Shown: positions 44,686-54,132 of the stretch, piece by piece | Layout of the letters: each line of letters begins with the position of its first letter | How positions within the stretch are numbered: position 1 is the first letter of the stretch | Source of the DNA: Nitrospira sp. | GTDB taxonomy: Bacteria; Nitrospirota; Nitrospiria; Nitrospirales; Nitrospiraceae | Direction: 5' to 3' | Assembly: GCA_024760525.1 (NCBI GenBank) | Contig: CP060499.1 | Span: 3,617,501 to 3,681,500, forward strand | DNA length: 64,000 nucleotides | Translations under genes and position numbers: made by a program | The notes under the pieces: model-generated | What the model was told of the DNA's origin: nothing | Databases searched by the model: none | What the model saw: the letters and a program-made list of their open reading frames with translations, nothing else

Positions 44686-45195
44686 ATCGTCCCCAAATTA
44701 CGCGTGAATCGTGAGATACGAGTCCGGGAAGTTCGTGTAATCGGCCCGGGTGGAGAGCAACTGGGCATTCTTCCGACGCCGGACGCTTTTCGCCAGGCTC
44801 AAGAAAATGGCTATGACTTGGTGGAAGTCGCTCCCACCTCCGTTCCCCCAGTCTGTAGGATTATGGACTATGGGAAGTACAAGTATGAGTTGAGTAAAAA
44901 GGAGCATCAGAGCCGGCGTCATCAAAAGTCCACCCAAGTGAAGGAAATCAAGCTGCGCCCACGGACCGATAAGCATGACCTCGAAATCAAGGTCCGGCAG
45001 ATGAAAGTATTTCTGGAAGAGGGCAATAAAACCAAGGTGACCCTCACCTATCGCGGGCGAGAAATGGCCAATCAAGAAATGGGTCGTGCCGTGATGAATT
45101 CGGTGATCGAACAATTGGCCCAAGCCGGCACCATCGAGTATGCCCCCCGTATGGAGGGACGGAGCTTAATCATGATCGTGGCTCCGAAGAACTGA
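44686..45195 (+). CDS. infC: Translation initiation factor IF-3, probable ATC start
   Basis: IF-3 of about 169 residues. The nearest conventional start (GTG 44704) cuts into the conserved N-terminus. An in-frame ATC at 44686 has an AAAGAGGTGG ribosome site five bases upstream, and gives the family-like N-terminus ending 'VNREIRVREVRVIG'. IF-3 genes typically use AUU/AUC/AUA starts as the basis of autoregulation, since IF-3 rejects such codons. Both IF-3 domains are complete (GEQLGILPTPDAF; RPRTDKHDLEIKV; LTYRGREMANQEMG). Confidence 0.92.
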   Translation: MVPKLRVNREIRVREVRVIGPGGEQLGILPTPDAFRQAQENGYDLVEVAPTSVPPVCRIMDYGKYKYELSKKEHQSRRHQKSTQVKEIKLRPRTDKHDLEIKVRQMKVFLEEGNKTKVTLTYRGREMANQEMGRAVMNSVIEQLAQAGTIEYAPRMEGRSLIMIVAPKN

Positions 45196-45234
45196 TGGGC
45201 AATGCCGTAGCTGATCAACCAAAGGAATCTTCTG

Positions 45235-45429
45235 ATGAAAGTCAAAACACACAAGGGGACAAGTAAGCGATTCGCTAAGACCGGGAGCGGAAAAATCGTC
45301 CGCCGCAAGGCTGGCAAACGTCATTTGCTGACACATAAACGGCATGACCATAAGCGCCGCTTGAGTGGAACCGCGGTCGTCGATCCGACCGTCGCCACGT
45401 CATTGAACCGGCTACTACCCTACGAATAG
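45235..45429 (+). CDS. rpmI: 50S ribosomal protein L35
   Basis: A very basic 64-residue protein with the L35 pattern: [28 protein letters not shown] and the C-terminal RLLPYE. It sits between infC and rplT with short gaps, as in most bacteria. ATG start at 45235. Confidence 0.95.
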   Translation: MKVKTHKGTSKRFAKTGSGKIVRRKAGKRHLLTHKRHDHKRRLSGTAVVDPTVATSLNRLLPYE

Positions 45430-45479
45430 GACGATCACTGCATATTACGAATCTCAGGACTCAAAAGGAGTAATGAATC

Positions 45480-45848
45480 ATGCCTCGCGCAAAGGGCGGA
45501 CCAAAAACCAGGCAACGGCGGAAGAAGCGGATCAAATTGGCGTCAGGTCAGTACGGCGGGAAGAGCCGGTTGTTTCGCTCCGCGACAGAGAGCGTAGACA
45601 AAGGACTGACCTACGCGTACACCGGCCGCAAGAATCGCAAGCGGGACTTCCGGCAGTTGTGGATCGCCCGCATCAGCGCAGCGGTTCGAGCGCAAGGGAT
45701 CAGCTATGGGCGGTTCATCAACGCTCTTAAAAAGGCCAATGTCATGCTGGATCGCAAGGTCCTCTCGGACATGGCGATCAAAGACGCCGCAGGGTTTACG
45801 CAGCTTGTTGGCCTCGCCAAGCAACAGCTGACGCCTGCTACAACATAA
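45480..45848 (+). CDS. rplT: 50S ribosomal protein L20
   Basis: The 122-residue L20 shows PRAKGGPKTRQRRKKRIKLASGQYGGKSRLFRSA, a long basic helix (TGRKNRKRDFRQLWIARI), and the conserved 'YGRFINALKKANVMLDRKVLSDMAI'. L20 often represses its own operon by binding leader RNA upstream of infC or rpmI. It is the last gene of the thrS operon in this window, with a short GC hairpin (CCTCG/CGAGG, ~45850) beyond. Confidence 0.96.
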   Translation: MPRAKGGPKTRQRRKKRIKLASGQYGGKSRLFRSATESVDKGLTYAYTGRKNRKRDFRQLWIARISAAVRAQGISYGRFINALKKANVMLDRKVLSDMAIKDAAGFTQLVGLAKQQLTPATT

Positions 45849-45899
45849 GCCCCTCGCCAATCGAGGAGTGTTCCCATTTAGCTGATCATTGCTCGCATC

Positions 45900-47618
45900 T
45901 CAGGATGGATCTGCGAGGCGCGAGAGGTTCACATCGAACGCAACGACCGGCATCGCAATTTGCCAGCGTTCGAGAACCTCCGGATGGACTTCGCCGATGA
46001 CACCAACCGATTCACCCGCAACGATGATCCGGCCTGCACGGCCTGCAAGAAAAGACGGATGCTGTACGGGCTCGAGGCTATACTCCTTGCCGAAGTAGTA
46101 GAACAGCACATCCAGACAAGAATGAATTTCCGAGAAATGCGCCGCCGCATGGGCAATCACGGCACCCAAGACCGTTTCCGTCCGAGAACCCACCTCACTA
46201 TGGCTATCCGGAATCGCGACTTCACCGGCCTCAAAGAGGCGATGTGGATAAAACGCCCGGCTCGAAGCGGCTTCGACACGCAGCAGTGACGGCAACATCC
46301 ATTGGCGGAGACAACTAAAGCTCAGGGACATAACGTTGCCGACTTCGACCATCCGTCCCCAGTCTGTACCTTCTAGCCGCATCAAGCCGGAATAATGATT
46401 CGGCGAACCGAGAATATTGGAAATGATTTCCTGAAACCCCTGCCCCACCATCAATTCTCGAGCACGGTCCGACATGTGTTCGATCCCGGATAAGCCTCCC
46501 ACTGTAAATTGTGCCGGCATGACCGGCGTGAATTCGGCATACCCCAGACTCATCGCCACATCCTCAACGACGTCCATCGTATGCATCAGATCCTGCCGAT
46601 ACGCAGGTAACTTCGCCTTGACCGCGCCCTTTCCTGCCGATACCTCATAGCCATAGAACTCGAGCGCTTGCTTGACCGCCGTTATGCTGAGCTTCTGACC
46701 GAGCGCCTGCTCGATGGTCTGAATCGGTATGGTCTTCTGCTTCCGAAGATCTTGCGGGGTCCTGACTCGCTTGCCCAGCGGCGTGCCTGATGGGTACTGA
46801 ACTTCAGCCGGCTCGATGATGGCCCCCCGATCGGCTAGATTGGCCGCAAAAATGTTCAGGGTCAAGACAACCATCGGCAGATCCGTTCCGGTCACTTCGA
46901 CGAACAGCTGATCGTCACCCACTTGTACCTCTCCGATCTCCCGGCTGTTGATGATCGGAGGGAACGACAGCGGCTGTTTCGCTGCATCTCGAAGTATCGG
47001 CAATCGGTTCTCTCCGGCCAGAATCGCTCCATACTCCAACCCTTTCGGATGCACCATCAGAATCTCCGAGAGGGTCATCACCGTCTCCATCCCCAACGGG
47101 GTGAACCGGGCTTCGTCGGGTTTCACAAGCTCATAGCTGACCGGAAATGTGATCTTGGGCAATTGATAGATCCCGATCGAAACGGTCTTGCGCTTATGGC
47201 CGAAGATCTCCGCCAATTTTTCTTGGGTTTGAATCAGCTGGGCCAACCCTTCATCGGTCACCCGATAACCCGTGGCCGTACAAGCAGCAACGTACGGGCG
47301 CACGTTTTCGATGCCAGGCTTCACGATGACCTGCAGTCGGGATTTGGACTTTGCCGCAAAAAAGGGGTAGGGCTTGGGCCCGCCCTGTTCCTTAATGCGG
47401 ATTTGCCGTGCGATCCCTTCGCAACACCACAGATCGGGCCGGTTACTGTCCTGCAGTTCGATACGCAACTCTCCGGTTTCTGGGCTATACCCTTTCAGTT
47501 CACCCTTCACGAGCATGAGCCACGCTTCCAACTGTTCAATCGAGACCGACCGGTTTGCCGGTTCAGTCCAGTTCAGTAACGACTCAAAATCGTGTTTAAA
47601 AATTGTGATCGTGGGCAT
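45900..47618 (-). CDS. pheT: Phenylalanyl-tRNA synthetase beta subunit, archaeal/eukaryotic type
   Basis: From ATG 47618 the protein has 572 residues, like archaeal PheT (~550) and shorter than bacterial PheT (~790). It lacks the bacterial EMAP/tRNA-binding and anticodon-binding end domains. Archaeal-type blocks are clear: ELQDSNRPDLWCCEGIARQI (about 60-80), 'QTQEKLAEIFGHKRKTVSIGIY', 'FPPIINSREIG', and the B3/B4-like editing region. The catalytic-like domain fills the C-terminal third. It follows pheS by eight bases, and is convergent with rplT. The alpha subunit is next to it and of the same type. Confidence 0.93.
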   Translation of the reverse strand: MPTITIFKHDFESLLNWTEPANRSVSIEQLEAWLMLVKGELKGYSPETGELRIELQDSNRPDLWCCEGIARQIRIKEQGGPKPYPFFAAKSKSRLQVIVKPGIENVRPYVAACTATGYRVTDEGLAQLIQTQEKLAEIFGHKRKTVSIGIYQLPKITFPVSYELVKPDEARFTPLGMETVMTLSEILMVHPKGLEYGAILAGENRLPILRDAAKQPLSFPPIINSREIGEVQVGDDQLFVEVTGTDLPMVVLTLNIFAANLADRGAIIEPAEVQYPSGTPLGKRVRTPQDLRKQKTIPIQTIEQALGQKLSITAVKQALEFYGYEVSAGKGAVKAKLPAYRQDLMHTMDVVEDVAMSLGYAEFTPVMPAQFTVGGLSGIEHMSDRARELMVGQGFQEIISNILGSPNHYSGLMRLEGTDWGRMVEVGNVMSLSFSCLRQWMLPSLLRVEAASSRAFYPHRLFEAGEVAIPDSHSEVGSRTETVLGAVIAHAAAHFSEIHSCLDVLFYYFGKEYSLEPVQHPSFLAGRAGRIIVAGESVGVIGEVHPEVLERWQIAMPVVAFDVNLSRLADPS

Positions 47619-47626
47619 AGCGCAGG

Positions 47627-49192
47627 CTAGAACAATCCTCTGGTCGTGCGGATCAATTCCAGGTTGTCGGTGAAGAGCTCTCGGATATCGTGGATGCCCA
47701 GCGCCACCATTGCCATCCGGTCGAGGCCTAGTCCCCACGCAATCACCGGCGCGGTGACCCCAAGAGGTAATGTGACCTCTGGCCGGAAGAGTCCAGCGCC
47801 ACCGAGTTCCATCCAGCCCAGGCGAGGATGCCGAACGTGAAGCTCCACCGATGGTTCTGTAAACGGGAAGTAGGCGGGCAGAAACTTCACTTCTTTTGCT
47901 TGAGCGACCTCGCGCGCAAACAAGTTTAGAAGACCCAGCAACGTTCTAAAATTGATGTCTTCCCCAAGTACGATTCCCTCCACTTGGAAAAAATCCGTCG
48001 CGTGAGTAGCGTCGACCTGGTCATAGCGAAAACACCGGGCGATCGAAAAATACTTTCCGGGAATACTCGGTGAGGCAGCTAACGTTCGGGCGGAGACGGC
48101 AGTCCCTTGACTCCGCAACACCAATCGTTTGGCGCGTTGCAGATCGAAGGAATAGCCCCAGCCGGTGGAGCCCGTCGCGGCACCGTTCTCGTGCACCTGG
48201 GCGACATGCGACAACACCGAATCGTCCACGCCGCTGGCATGGGTAGGAGTCTTTACGAAATACACATCGTGAATATCTCGGGCGGGGTGGAATTGCGGCA
48301 TGAACAGCGCATCCATGTCCCAGAACTCTGTCTCGACAAGCTGCCCCCGCATCTCCTGAAACCCCATGCTCACGAGTTTGGTCTTTACGGCATCGAGAAA
48401 TTCGCGATAGGGGTGCTTCTTCCCGGTTCCGATACGAGGCGGACGCAGGCTGATGGTATATTTCCGGAATCGCTTATGCCGCCAGCTCCCGTCTTTCAAC
48501 AACTCGGGACTTAACTGCGATACTTCCTCAGCAACCCCTTGCCTCAGCAACTGTTCCGCCGCGTTTGCACCTTCCGTGGACAAGATGAATGACCGGGTCA
48601 CCCGCTCATCTATACGGAATGGCTCCTTCGCATTCCCGCGCTTCACCGCATAGTCTTCGACGACCTGGCGATCGGCGTCCGTGAAGCTTTTCAGTTCCTT
48701 CGACGACTCATGTACCTGTTGCAGGAGAGTTCGGAGTATCTCGGCGGTCGGGCTCGGGCGTCCGGTCGTTTCGATACAACCTCCTTGAATGATCAGGATC
48801 ACCCCTTCCTTCTTGAGTCGTCCGACGGCCTTGCTGACGTCAGAGGGATCAAGTCCTCCTTGGGCCTGAAGATCGGGAATGGTCAATCGCTTTCCGGTAC
48901 CGGTCGCTTCGCGCGCGGCTGCGACGACTCGTTCCAGAGGTGACGAAGTCTCATAATACTCTTCCCCTATCTTGGTCAACGACACCATGGGCGTCACGGT
49001 TTCCGTCTGGATCGCGATCAGCGATTTGGCGAGCAGCCACTCGACGGCCATGCTGAGTTGGGAAGGCTCCAATTCAGCGGCTGCAGCCAACTGCTCGCTG
49101 TCCAAGGCGGTTCCGGGCGGACGGGTGCCCAACGTCGTGAGGACTTTGATTTCGAGAGGATGAAGGCTGTCGATGACTGCGGAGATGTCCAC
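47627..49192 (-). CDS. pheS: Phenylalanyl-tRNA synthetase alpha subunit, archaeal/eukaryotic type
   Basis: The 521-residue subunit has an N-terminal block of winged-helix DNA-binding-like domains (~1-150, e.g. LHPLEIKVLTTLG, LTIPDLQAQGGLDPSDVSKAVGRLKKEGVILI) as found in archaeal and eukaryotic PheS. Bacterial PheS has a coiled coil instead. The catalytic core has 'HPARDIHDVYFVKTP', 'RCFRYDQVDATHATDFFQVEG' (motif 2) and 'GAGLFRPEVTLPLGVTAPVIAWGLGLDRMAM' (motif 3). It charges tRNA-Phe with PheT. Both subunits appear to have been acquired together. Confidence 0.94.
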   Translation of the reverse strand: MDISAVIDSLHPLEIKVLTTLGTRPPGTALDSEQLAAAAELEPSQLSMAVEWLLAKSLIAIQTETVTPMVSLTKIGEEYYETSSPLERVVAAAREATGTGKRLTIPDLQAQGGLDPSDVSKAVGRLKKEGVILIIQGGCIETTGRPSPTAEILRTLLQQVHESSKELKSFTDADRQVVEDYAVKRGNAKEPFRIDERVTRSFILSTEGANAAEQLLRQGVAEEVSQLSPELLKDGSWRHKRFRKYTISLRPPRIGTGKKHPYREFLDAVKTKLVSMGFQEMRGQLVETEFWDMDALFMPQFHPARDIHDVYFVKTPTHASGVDDSVLSHVAQVHENGAATGSTGWGYSFDLQRAKRLVLRSQGTAVSARTLAASPSIPGKYFSIARCFRYDQVDATHATDFFQVEGIVLGEDINFRTLLGLLNLFAREVAQAKEVKFLPAYFPFTEPSVELHVRHPRLGWMELGGAGLFRPEVTLPLGVTAPVIAWGLGLDRMAMVALGIHDIRELFTDNLELIRTTRGLF

Positions 49193-49202
49193 CCTCGATG
49201 GC

Positions 49203-49907
49203 CTATCGATTAACCGCTACGCGGGGCGCCGGTTGAACGACCGTCTCTGCGGCCGCTCGCATAGCTGCGATCGTGGCCGTATAGTCGTGTTGGGAAAAAA
49301 TCGCCGATCCAGCCACGAGAGTCGTTGCGCCGGCAGCGACAATCTCCCGTGCATTATCTACCTTCACGCCGCCATCGACTTCAAGCAGTGCCCGGCTATT
49401 GATCTTGTCCAAGAGTGCCCGGGCTTCGGCGATTTTCTTGAGCACGGATGGAATAAATTTCTGTCCCCCGAATCCTGGATTCACCGACATGATCAACACG
49501 AGATCGACATCGCCCAAGATCTCTTGCAGCAACGCGATGGGTGTAGCGGGATTCAGGGTGACTCCGGCCTTAGCACCCCGTTCTTTAATCGACTGAATCG
49601 TGCGGTGAAGGTGCGGGCAGGCCTCAACATGAACCGTGAGGTAGTCGGCACCGGCCTCGACGAAATCCTGGATAAACGCATCGGCATTGGTGATCATCAG
49701 ATGCACATCAAGGGGCAACTTGGTAACCTTCTTGAGGCTTTCCACGATAGGAGGCCCCACTGTCAGATTCGGCACAAAATGGCCGTCCATGACATCCACG
49801 TGCAACATATCGGCACCGGCCCGCTCCACGGCGGCGACTTCCTCCGCCAGTCGAGCAAAATCGGCAGAAAGAATCGAGGGCGCGATGTAAATCGGACGAC
49901 CCATCAT
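49203..49907 (-). CDS. rpe: Ribulose-phosphate 3-epimerase
   Basis: A TIM-barrel enzyme interconverting ribulose 5-phosphate and xylulose 5-phosphate, in pentose phosphate and Calvin-type cycles. ATG 49907 (or the adjacent 49904) gives ~234 residues. Motifs: APSILSADFARLAEEV, HVDVMDGHFVPNLT (metal His and Asp), 'HLMI', 'VLIMSVNPGFGGQKFIP', and EVDGGV. The start overlaps the rsmB stop. It ends ten bases before pheS begins. Confidence 0.95.
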   Translation of the reverse strand: MMGRPIYIAPSILSADFARLAEEVAAVERAGADMLHVDVMDGHFVPNLTVGPPIVESLKKVTKLPLDVHLMITNADAFIQDFVEAGADYLTVHVEACPHLHRTIQSIKERGAKAGVTLNPATPIALLQEILGDVDLVLIMSVNPGFGGQKFIPSVLKKIAEARALLDKINSRALLEVDGGVKVDNAREIVAAGATTLVAGSAIFSQHDYTATIAAMRAAAETVVQPAPRVAVNR

Positions 49908-51373
49908 CCGTGCTTTCGTAAGCGGACGGCATAAAATCCATCCATCCCAAAGCCGTTGCACAGGGTGGAGAGCGCCCCCTGGGGGGTCACAAAGGGAAGA
50001 GCGGTGGTGGGAAGCCAGGGAGCCACAGATTCACGCGTCCATCCAGGAGAGGCTTCGCAAAAACGACTGACGACCTCTTCAGTTTCTTCCATTTCAGTTG
50101 AGCAGGTACTATAGACTAGCACCCCACCGGGTCGCAAGCAGGGAGCGACCGCCTCAAGGATCTGAGTCTGAAGCTTCTGATGCGCAAGAAACACCGAACT
50201 ACCCTTGCGAAGTTTCGCTTCAGGATGCCGCCGTAGCACACCCAGCCCACTGCAGGGGGCATCCACGAGTATACGATCGAATGACGGCAATCTCCCCTGG
50301 TGGTTCGACTTGTGTGCGATCATTGCAGACCATTCCGACGTCTTTCTCACATCACCAACGATCGGGACAATACTTTGAATTCCCAGCCTGCGGCAATTTT
50401 GCTGGAGCAGGCTCAAGCGGGAATGTATCCGATCGACAGCATAGATCGTTCCACGATCGCTCATGAGTGCAGCAAGATGAGTCGTCTTGCCACCTGGAGC
50501 GGCACAGGCGTCCAAAATGACTTCGCCGGGTTGAGGATCGAGGATCGGAGGGATGAGCTGGGCCGCTTCATCTTCCACATAAAAATCCCCTGCGAGAAAT
50601 CCCGGCAACGAGGTGATGTCTTGGCCCTTTTCCAGCACAACTCCCACAGGACTAACTTCTGCCGGACGAGCGACAATCTCGGCTTGCCGTATACGCTCCA
50701 GAAATTCTTCCCGATTCAGTTGGCAGCGGTTGACGCGCAGTGTGATGGCCGGGACGGCGCTGGCCGCTGCACAAGCCGATTCTGCTTGTTCAATGCCCAG
50801 TCGACGTACCCACCGCTCTGTCAGCCACAAGGGTATGGCGTAGCTGACGGACAGAGACTCAGCTGGATGAGCAACTGAGTCTGGTAAGGTTGGAGCCGGC
50901 AAGCGGATGAGGTTGCGCAAGACCCCGTTCACCAATCCGCTCCAATCATGCCCCAGTTGTTGTGTCGAAGCTTTGGCCAACTTGACGGTTTCGTTCACCG
51001 CGGCCGATGCAGGAATTCGATCCAGGAACAGCAGTTGATAGGCACCGACTCGAAGCAACATTTGAACGAAGACCGGAAGCCTGTGAAGGGGTTTGGACAG
51101 AACCGCACGAAGTCGCCAGTCGATCGTTTCCTGACGTCGTAAAACTCCATACGCCAGTTCCATCACCAGCGAGCGGTCACGCGGCAATGGAATTGCCGCA
51201 GCTCGCTCGTCAATCAGTTCATCGAGTGGACGATCAGTCCGTTGGCTGGACAGGACGATAGTAAGAGCGATGGATCGCGGAGAGGATCCGGACACCGCAA
51301 TATCCACATTTTGCTCGCGAATCACAATCGAGACCAGAGAGTGAATGCTGTTGCGAAAAGAAGAACTATGCAA
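49904..51373 (-). CDS. rsmB: 16S rRNA (cytosine-967 C5)-methyltransferase
   Basis: The 489-residue protein starts with a NusB-like RNA-binding domain (~30-160). The SAM-dependent domain follows with 'DACAAPGGKTTHLAALM', 'DAPCSGLGVLRRHPE' carrying the catalytic Cys, and 'YSTCSTEMEE' with the second cysteine. It makes m5C967 in 16S rRNA. The N-terminus may start a few codons later. It overlaps fmt by eight bases and rpe by four, the common fmt-rsmB-rpe order. Confidence 0.93.
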   Translation of the reverse strand: MHSSSFRNSIHSLVSIVIREQNVDIAVSGSSPRSIALTIVLSSQRTDRPLDELIDERAAAIPLPRDRSLVMELAYGVLRRQETIDWRLRAVLSKPLHRLPVFVQMLLRVGAYQLLFLDRIPASAAVNETVKLAKASTQQLGHDWSGLVNGVLRNLIRLPAPTLPDSVAHPAESLSVSYAIPLWLTERWVRRLGIEQAESACAAASAVPAITLRVNRCQLNREEFLERIRQAEIVARPAEVSPVGVVLEKGQDITSLPGFLAGDFYVEDEAAQLIPPILDPQPGEVILDACAAPGGKTTHLAALMSDRGTIYAVDRIHSRLSLLQQNCRRLGIQSIVPIVGDVRKTSEWSAMIAHKSNHQGRLPSFDRILVDAPCSGLGVLRRHPEAKLRKGSSVFLAHQKLQTQILEAVAPCLRPGGVLVYSTCSTEMEETEEVVSRFCEASPGWTRESVAPWLPTTALPFVTPQGALSTLCNGFGMDGFYAVRLRKHG

Positions 51374-52307
51374 CTGGTGAACTCAGTTGCCCACCAACCT
51401 TGACGTGGTGCCCAGCCAGGAATTGAGCCACCGACATTCGCTTCGAATTGGCCGTCTGGATTTCGCGGATCTCAAGCAGACCATCACCTGTCGCCACTAG
51501 GATCGATTGCTTATTCACTGTGACGATGGTACCCGGCTTCTCTGTCGTCGGGCCAATAGTCGAAACCGCGTTCCAAACATTCCAACGCTCCCCACCCAAA
51601 AACGTATAGGCCCCCGGCCAAGGGGAAAGTCCTCGGACTCGGTTTGCGAGGGATGCTGCTCTCACGCTCCAGTCAATGAGGCCGTCTTCTTTCTTCAAGA
51701 TCGGCGCCATGGTGGCCTGTCCATGCTCTTGTTTCTTGGGCATCAATGTCCCGGCCTTCAACTGTGCGAGGGTTTCGAGGAGCAGCCGCCCACCCATCTC
51801 GGCCAAACGCGGAGCCAATGTACCGGTCGTATCATCAGGCGTGATGAGTAACTTATCTTGAAGCAGGATCGCGCCGGTATCCATTCCTTCGTCCATCAGC
51901 ATCGTGGTAATACCGGTTTCAGTGTCTCCGTTAATAATCGCCCATTGCACCGGAGCAGCCCCTCGATATTTCGGCAGCAGTGAGCCATGCACGTTTACGC
52001 AACCCATGGGAGGAAGACTCAGTATCGGGGTATGTAGAATTCGCCCGAAGGCCGCTACTGTAATTACGTCAGGCTGCCACGTAGAAAGAGCTTGCAAGAA
52101 GTCGGGGGTTCGGATCTTGAGAGGCTGCAAGATGGGAATACCGGCGCGTTCAGCGACCAGTTTGACAGGCGGAGGTACGAGATGCTGCCCACGTCCCTTC
52201 GGTCGATCCGGTTGGGTCACGACCCCGACGACTTGGTCGTTCGAGCGGAGCAGTGCCTCCAACGACGGCACGGCGAATTCCGGTGTACCCATAAAGACGA
52301 TTCGCAT
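51366..52307 (-). CDS. fmt: Methionyl-tRNA formyltransferase
   Basis: Fmt formylates initiator Met-tRNA. The 313-residue product has 'MGTPEFAVPSLEALL', 'VTQPDRPKGRGQ', the catalytic-site pattern HGSLLPKYRGAAPVQWAI with the Asn-His-Asp set, and 'GITTMLMDEGMDTGAIL'. The C-terminal OB-like domain follows. It lies ~90 bases from the tRNA-fMet gene, its own substrate, on the other strand. Confidence 0.95.
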   Translation of the reverse strand: MRIVFMGTPEFAVPSLEALLRSNDQVVGVVTQPDRPKGRGQHLVPPPVKLVAERAGIPILQPLKIRTPDFLQALSTWQPDVITVAAFGRILHTPILSLPPMGCVNVHGSLLPKYRGAAPVQWAIINGDTETGITTMLMDEGMDTGAILLQDKLLITPDDTTGTLAPRLAEMGGRLLLETLAQLKAGTLMPKKQEHGQATMAPILKKEDGLIDWSVRAASLANRVRGLSPWPGAYTFLGGERWNVWNAVSTIGPTTEKPGTIVTVNKQSILVATGDGLLEIREIQTANSKRMSVAQFLAGHHVKVGGQLSSPVA

Positions 52308-52394
52308 GCCTTCGCTTTAACATCGTAGTGGCGAGAAAGCAATCGTGCAGCACCTCAACTTGACTTGCCGCTCGGCGCTTTGTTAGCATCCGCC

Positions 52395-52471
<77 letters not shown>

Positions 52472-52489
52472 ACCTTATCTTCTTCTCTT

Positions 52490-53587
52490 TCAACAACTTA
52501 TCACCGACTCTCTCCCCGGTTCCGTGAGTGCGGAATTCGCCGATTGTGCTAAAACTGTGCTAATTTCCCCTGGAACACGATCGAGAATCTCAATCCCAGC
52601 GCGCAAACTCTCCGGATAATGATGCGCGTAACGCATCACCATGGAGATGGTTTTCCACCGTCCAAGCTTTTGCACGGTGTAGATGTCGGCGCCAGCTTGC
52701 ACCAGTCGAGTGGCAAAGGTGTGGCGCAGATCATGAAACCGAAAGCGTTTCACGTCTGCTTTTCGCATGGCCGGATAAAAGACACGCAGCAGATCCCGTG
52801 CATCCATCCGGTTCCCGGCCCCGTTGAAGAAAACATAATCCGTCTTGAGTGATCGAACTTTGGCTCGTGCTTTCAGCACCTCAAGCGTCTTCGCATTCAC
52901 CGGAAGCGTGTCTCTGCCTCCGTTCTTTTGTACCAGCAGCGTAATGGTTCTCCTGAATAGATCTACGTTGTACCATTCGAGATTCAGGATTTCACTCTGC
53001 CGGAGTCCCGTGTTTACCGCGAAGACAATGATCTCTTGCAACCAGACGGGAGACGCCGCCAACAGACGCGCTTCTTCCTCGGCTGTGAGCCACCTTTCGA
53101 TGAGATTATGTACTTTTTCTTTCGAGACTCGTTGCACCGGATTTTCCGCCACCCACTCCCATTCCTTCACCGCAAGCTGAAAGGCATGGCTCAAGAGCGT
53201 AAGTTCGTTGTTAATCGTCTTGGCCGCTGCTCCCTCAGATCGCCGTTTCGACTTATGTGCTGCTAAAAGTGAAGGTCGCATTTCTTTCAACGTCAAATCC
53301 CCGAATGCCCGAATGAGATGCTGTGCCCGCGAGATATCACCGCGATGCGTGGTCGGCGCTCTATTCGGAGCTGAATGATCTCTGAGATACCGCTCCAAAA
53401 GGTCCTTCACCGTTTTATCGGCCCCTGCTTCAGGTTGATACCACTTCCCCTCAGCAATCTGGACCATGACCTTGTGATAAATCTTTTCGGCCAGCTTCTT
53501 ATCCGTGACTTCCGTGGATCTCCTGATCTGCTTCCCCTGATAGGGAAAGCCCATCCACCAGACCCGTCCTCGACGAAACAGAGCCAT
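52490..53587 (-). CDS. int: Tyrosine recombinase/integrase
   Basis: The 365-residue integrase starts at ATG 53587 after AAGGAGG. An N-terminal arm-binding/AP2-like segment (~1-50) and SAM-like core-binding domain (~57-155) precede the catalytic domain. Catalytic residues are R196 (NTGLRQSEI), H285 and R288 (HDLRHTF), W311 in the His/Trp position (LGRWKT) and nucleophile Y320. It lies at the tRNA edge of the element, oriented toward it, and should integrate the phage by recombination at the tRNA 3' end. An int of this class is unusual for CTX-type inoviruses that borrow XerCD. Confidence 0.95.
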   Translation of the reverse strand: MALFRRGRVWWMGFPYQGKQIRRSTEVTDKKLAEKIYHKVMVQIAEGKWYQPEAGADKTVKDLLERYLRDHSAPNRAPTTHRGDISRAQHLIRAFGDLTLKEMRPSLLAAHKSKRRSEGAAAKTINNELTLLSHAFQLAVKEWEWVAENPVQRVSKEKVHNLIERWLTAEEEARLLAASPVWLQEIIVFAVNTGLRQSEILNLEWYNVDLFRRTITLLVQKNGGRDTLPVNAKTLEVLKARAKVRSLKTDYVFFNGAGNRMDARDLLRVFYPAMRKADVKRFRFHDLRHTFATRLVQAGADIYTVQKLGRWKTISMVMRYAHHYPESLRAGIEILDRVPGEISTVLAQSANSALTEPGRESVISC

Positions 53588-53601
53588 CGGTAACCTCCTT
53601 G

Positions 53602-53886
53602 TTAGGCCCTGTCCTTGTCTGATTTCTCGCGGGCAAGAGTATAGACTTCGCGTTTGGCGGCTTCAATAAGCTGATCCACACCGCGATTTGAGGGACGGGT
53701 CAACTGAGGAAGCTTTTCTTTTGGCATTGAATCGAACGAGCGCAACCAGGTTGTAATAGCATCCGGCTCGAACCGAAGCACCCCATGGATCTTCCGACAC
53801 GGAATCTTTCCCTGAGCTGCCCATAGATATAGCGTGGATGGCTTCACATTGAGCCACGCTGAGAGATCTTTCACTTTCAGCAACAT
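53602..53886 (-). CDS. Excisionase-like small HTH protein
   Basis: Starting at ATG 53886, with AGGGGAG upstream, the product has 94 residues. The first ~55 are a MerR-like HTH_17 domain (LLKVKDLSAWLNVKPSTLYLWAAQGKIPCRKIHGVLRF). A basic tail follows. It sits 14 bases before int, the usual place of an excision/directionality factor. The longer frame upstream to 54135 is GC-rich non-coding sequence. A second HTH_17 protein is found at the other end of the phage. Confidence 0.8.
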   Translation of the reverse strand: MLLKVKDLSAWLNVKPSTLYLWAAQGKIPCRKIHGVLRFEPDAITTWLRSFDSMPKEKLPQLTRPSNRGVDQLIEAAKREVYTLAREKSDKDRA

Positions 53887-54101
53887 ACTCCCCTGTTTCA
53901 ATCGGGGGAGTCTTGCGACACCCCCGTTCCCCCCGAGATGCGCCCGCGTTGCCGCCGGCGCGAGCCAAAAACGAGGCCCCCAATGGTGGGCGGGCCCGCG
54001 CAGAGGAGCAGCGGAGTCGGCCTGTCCAAACACACACCTTTTTATATCCGTCCAGCGCCTACCCGCTGCGAGTGCGCGGTGCCTCGCCTTCCTCCTTGTG
54101 T

Positions 54102-54132
54102 GTCCCACCCCCGTGTTTGTGTGGGGTGGGAC
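54102..54132. repeat. Strong hairpin in the RadC leader
   Basis: Perfect 10-base arms GTCCCACCCC and GGGGTGGGAC separated by 11 bases, ending 26 bases before the RadC start. No T tract. It may be a packaging-signal-like hairpin or a regulatory structure. The surrounding 53887-54157 interval has no gene. Confidence 0.5.
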
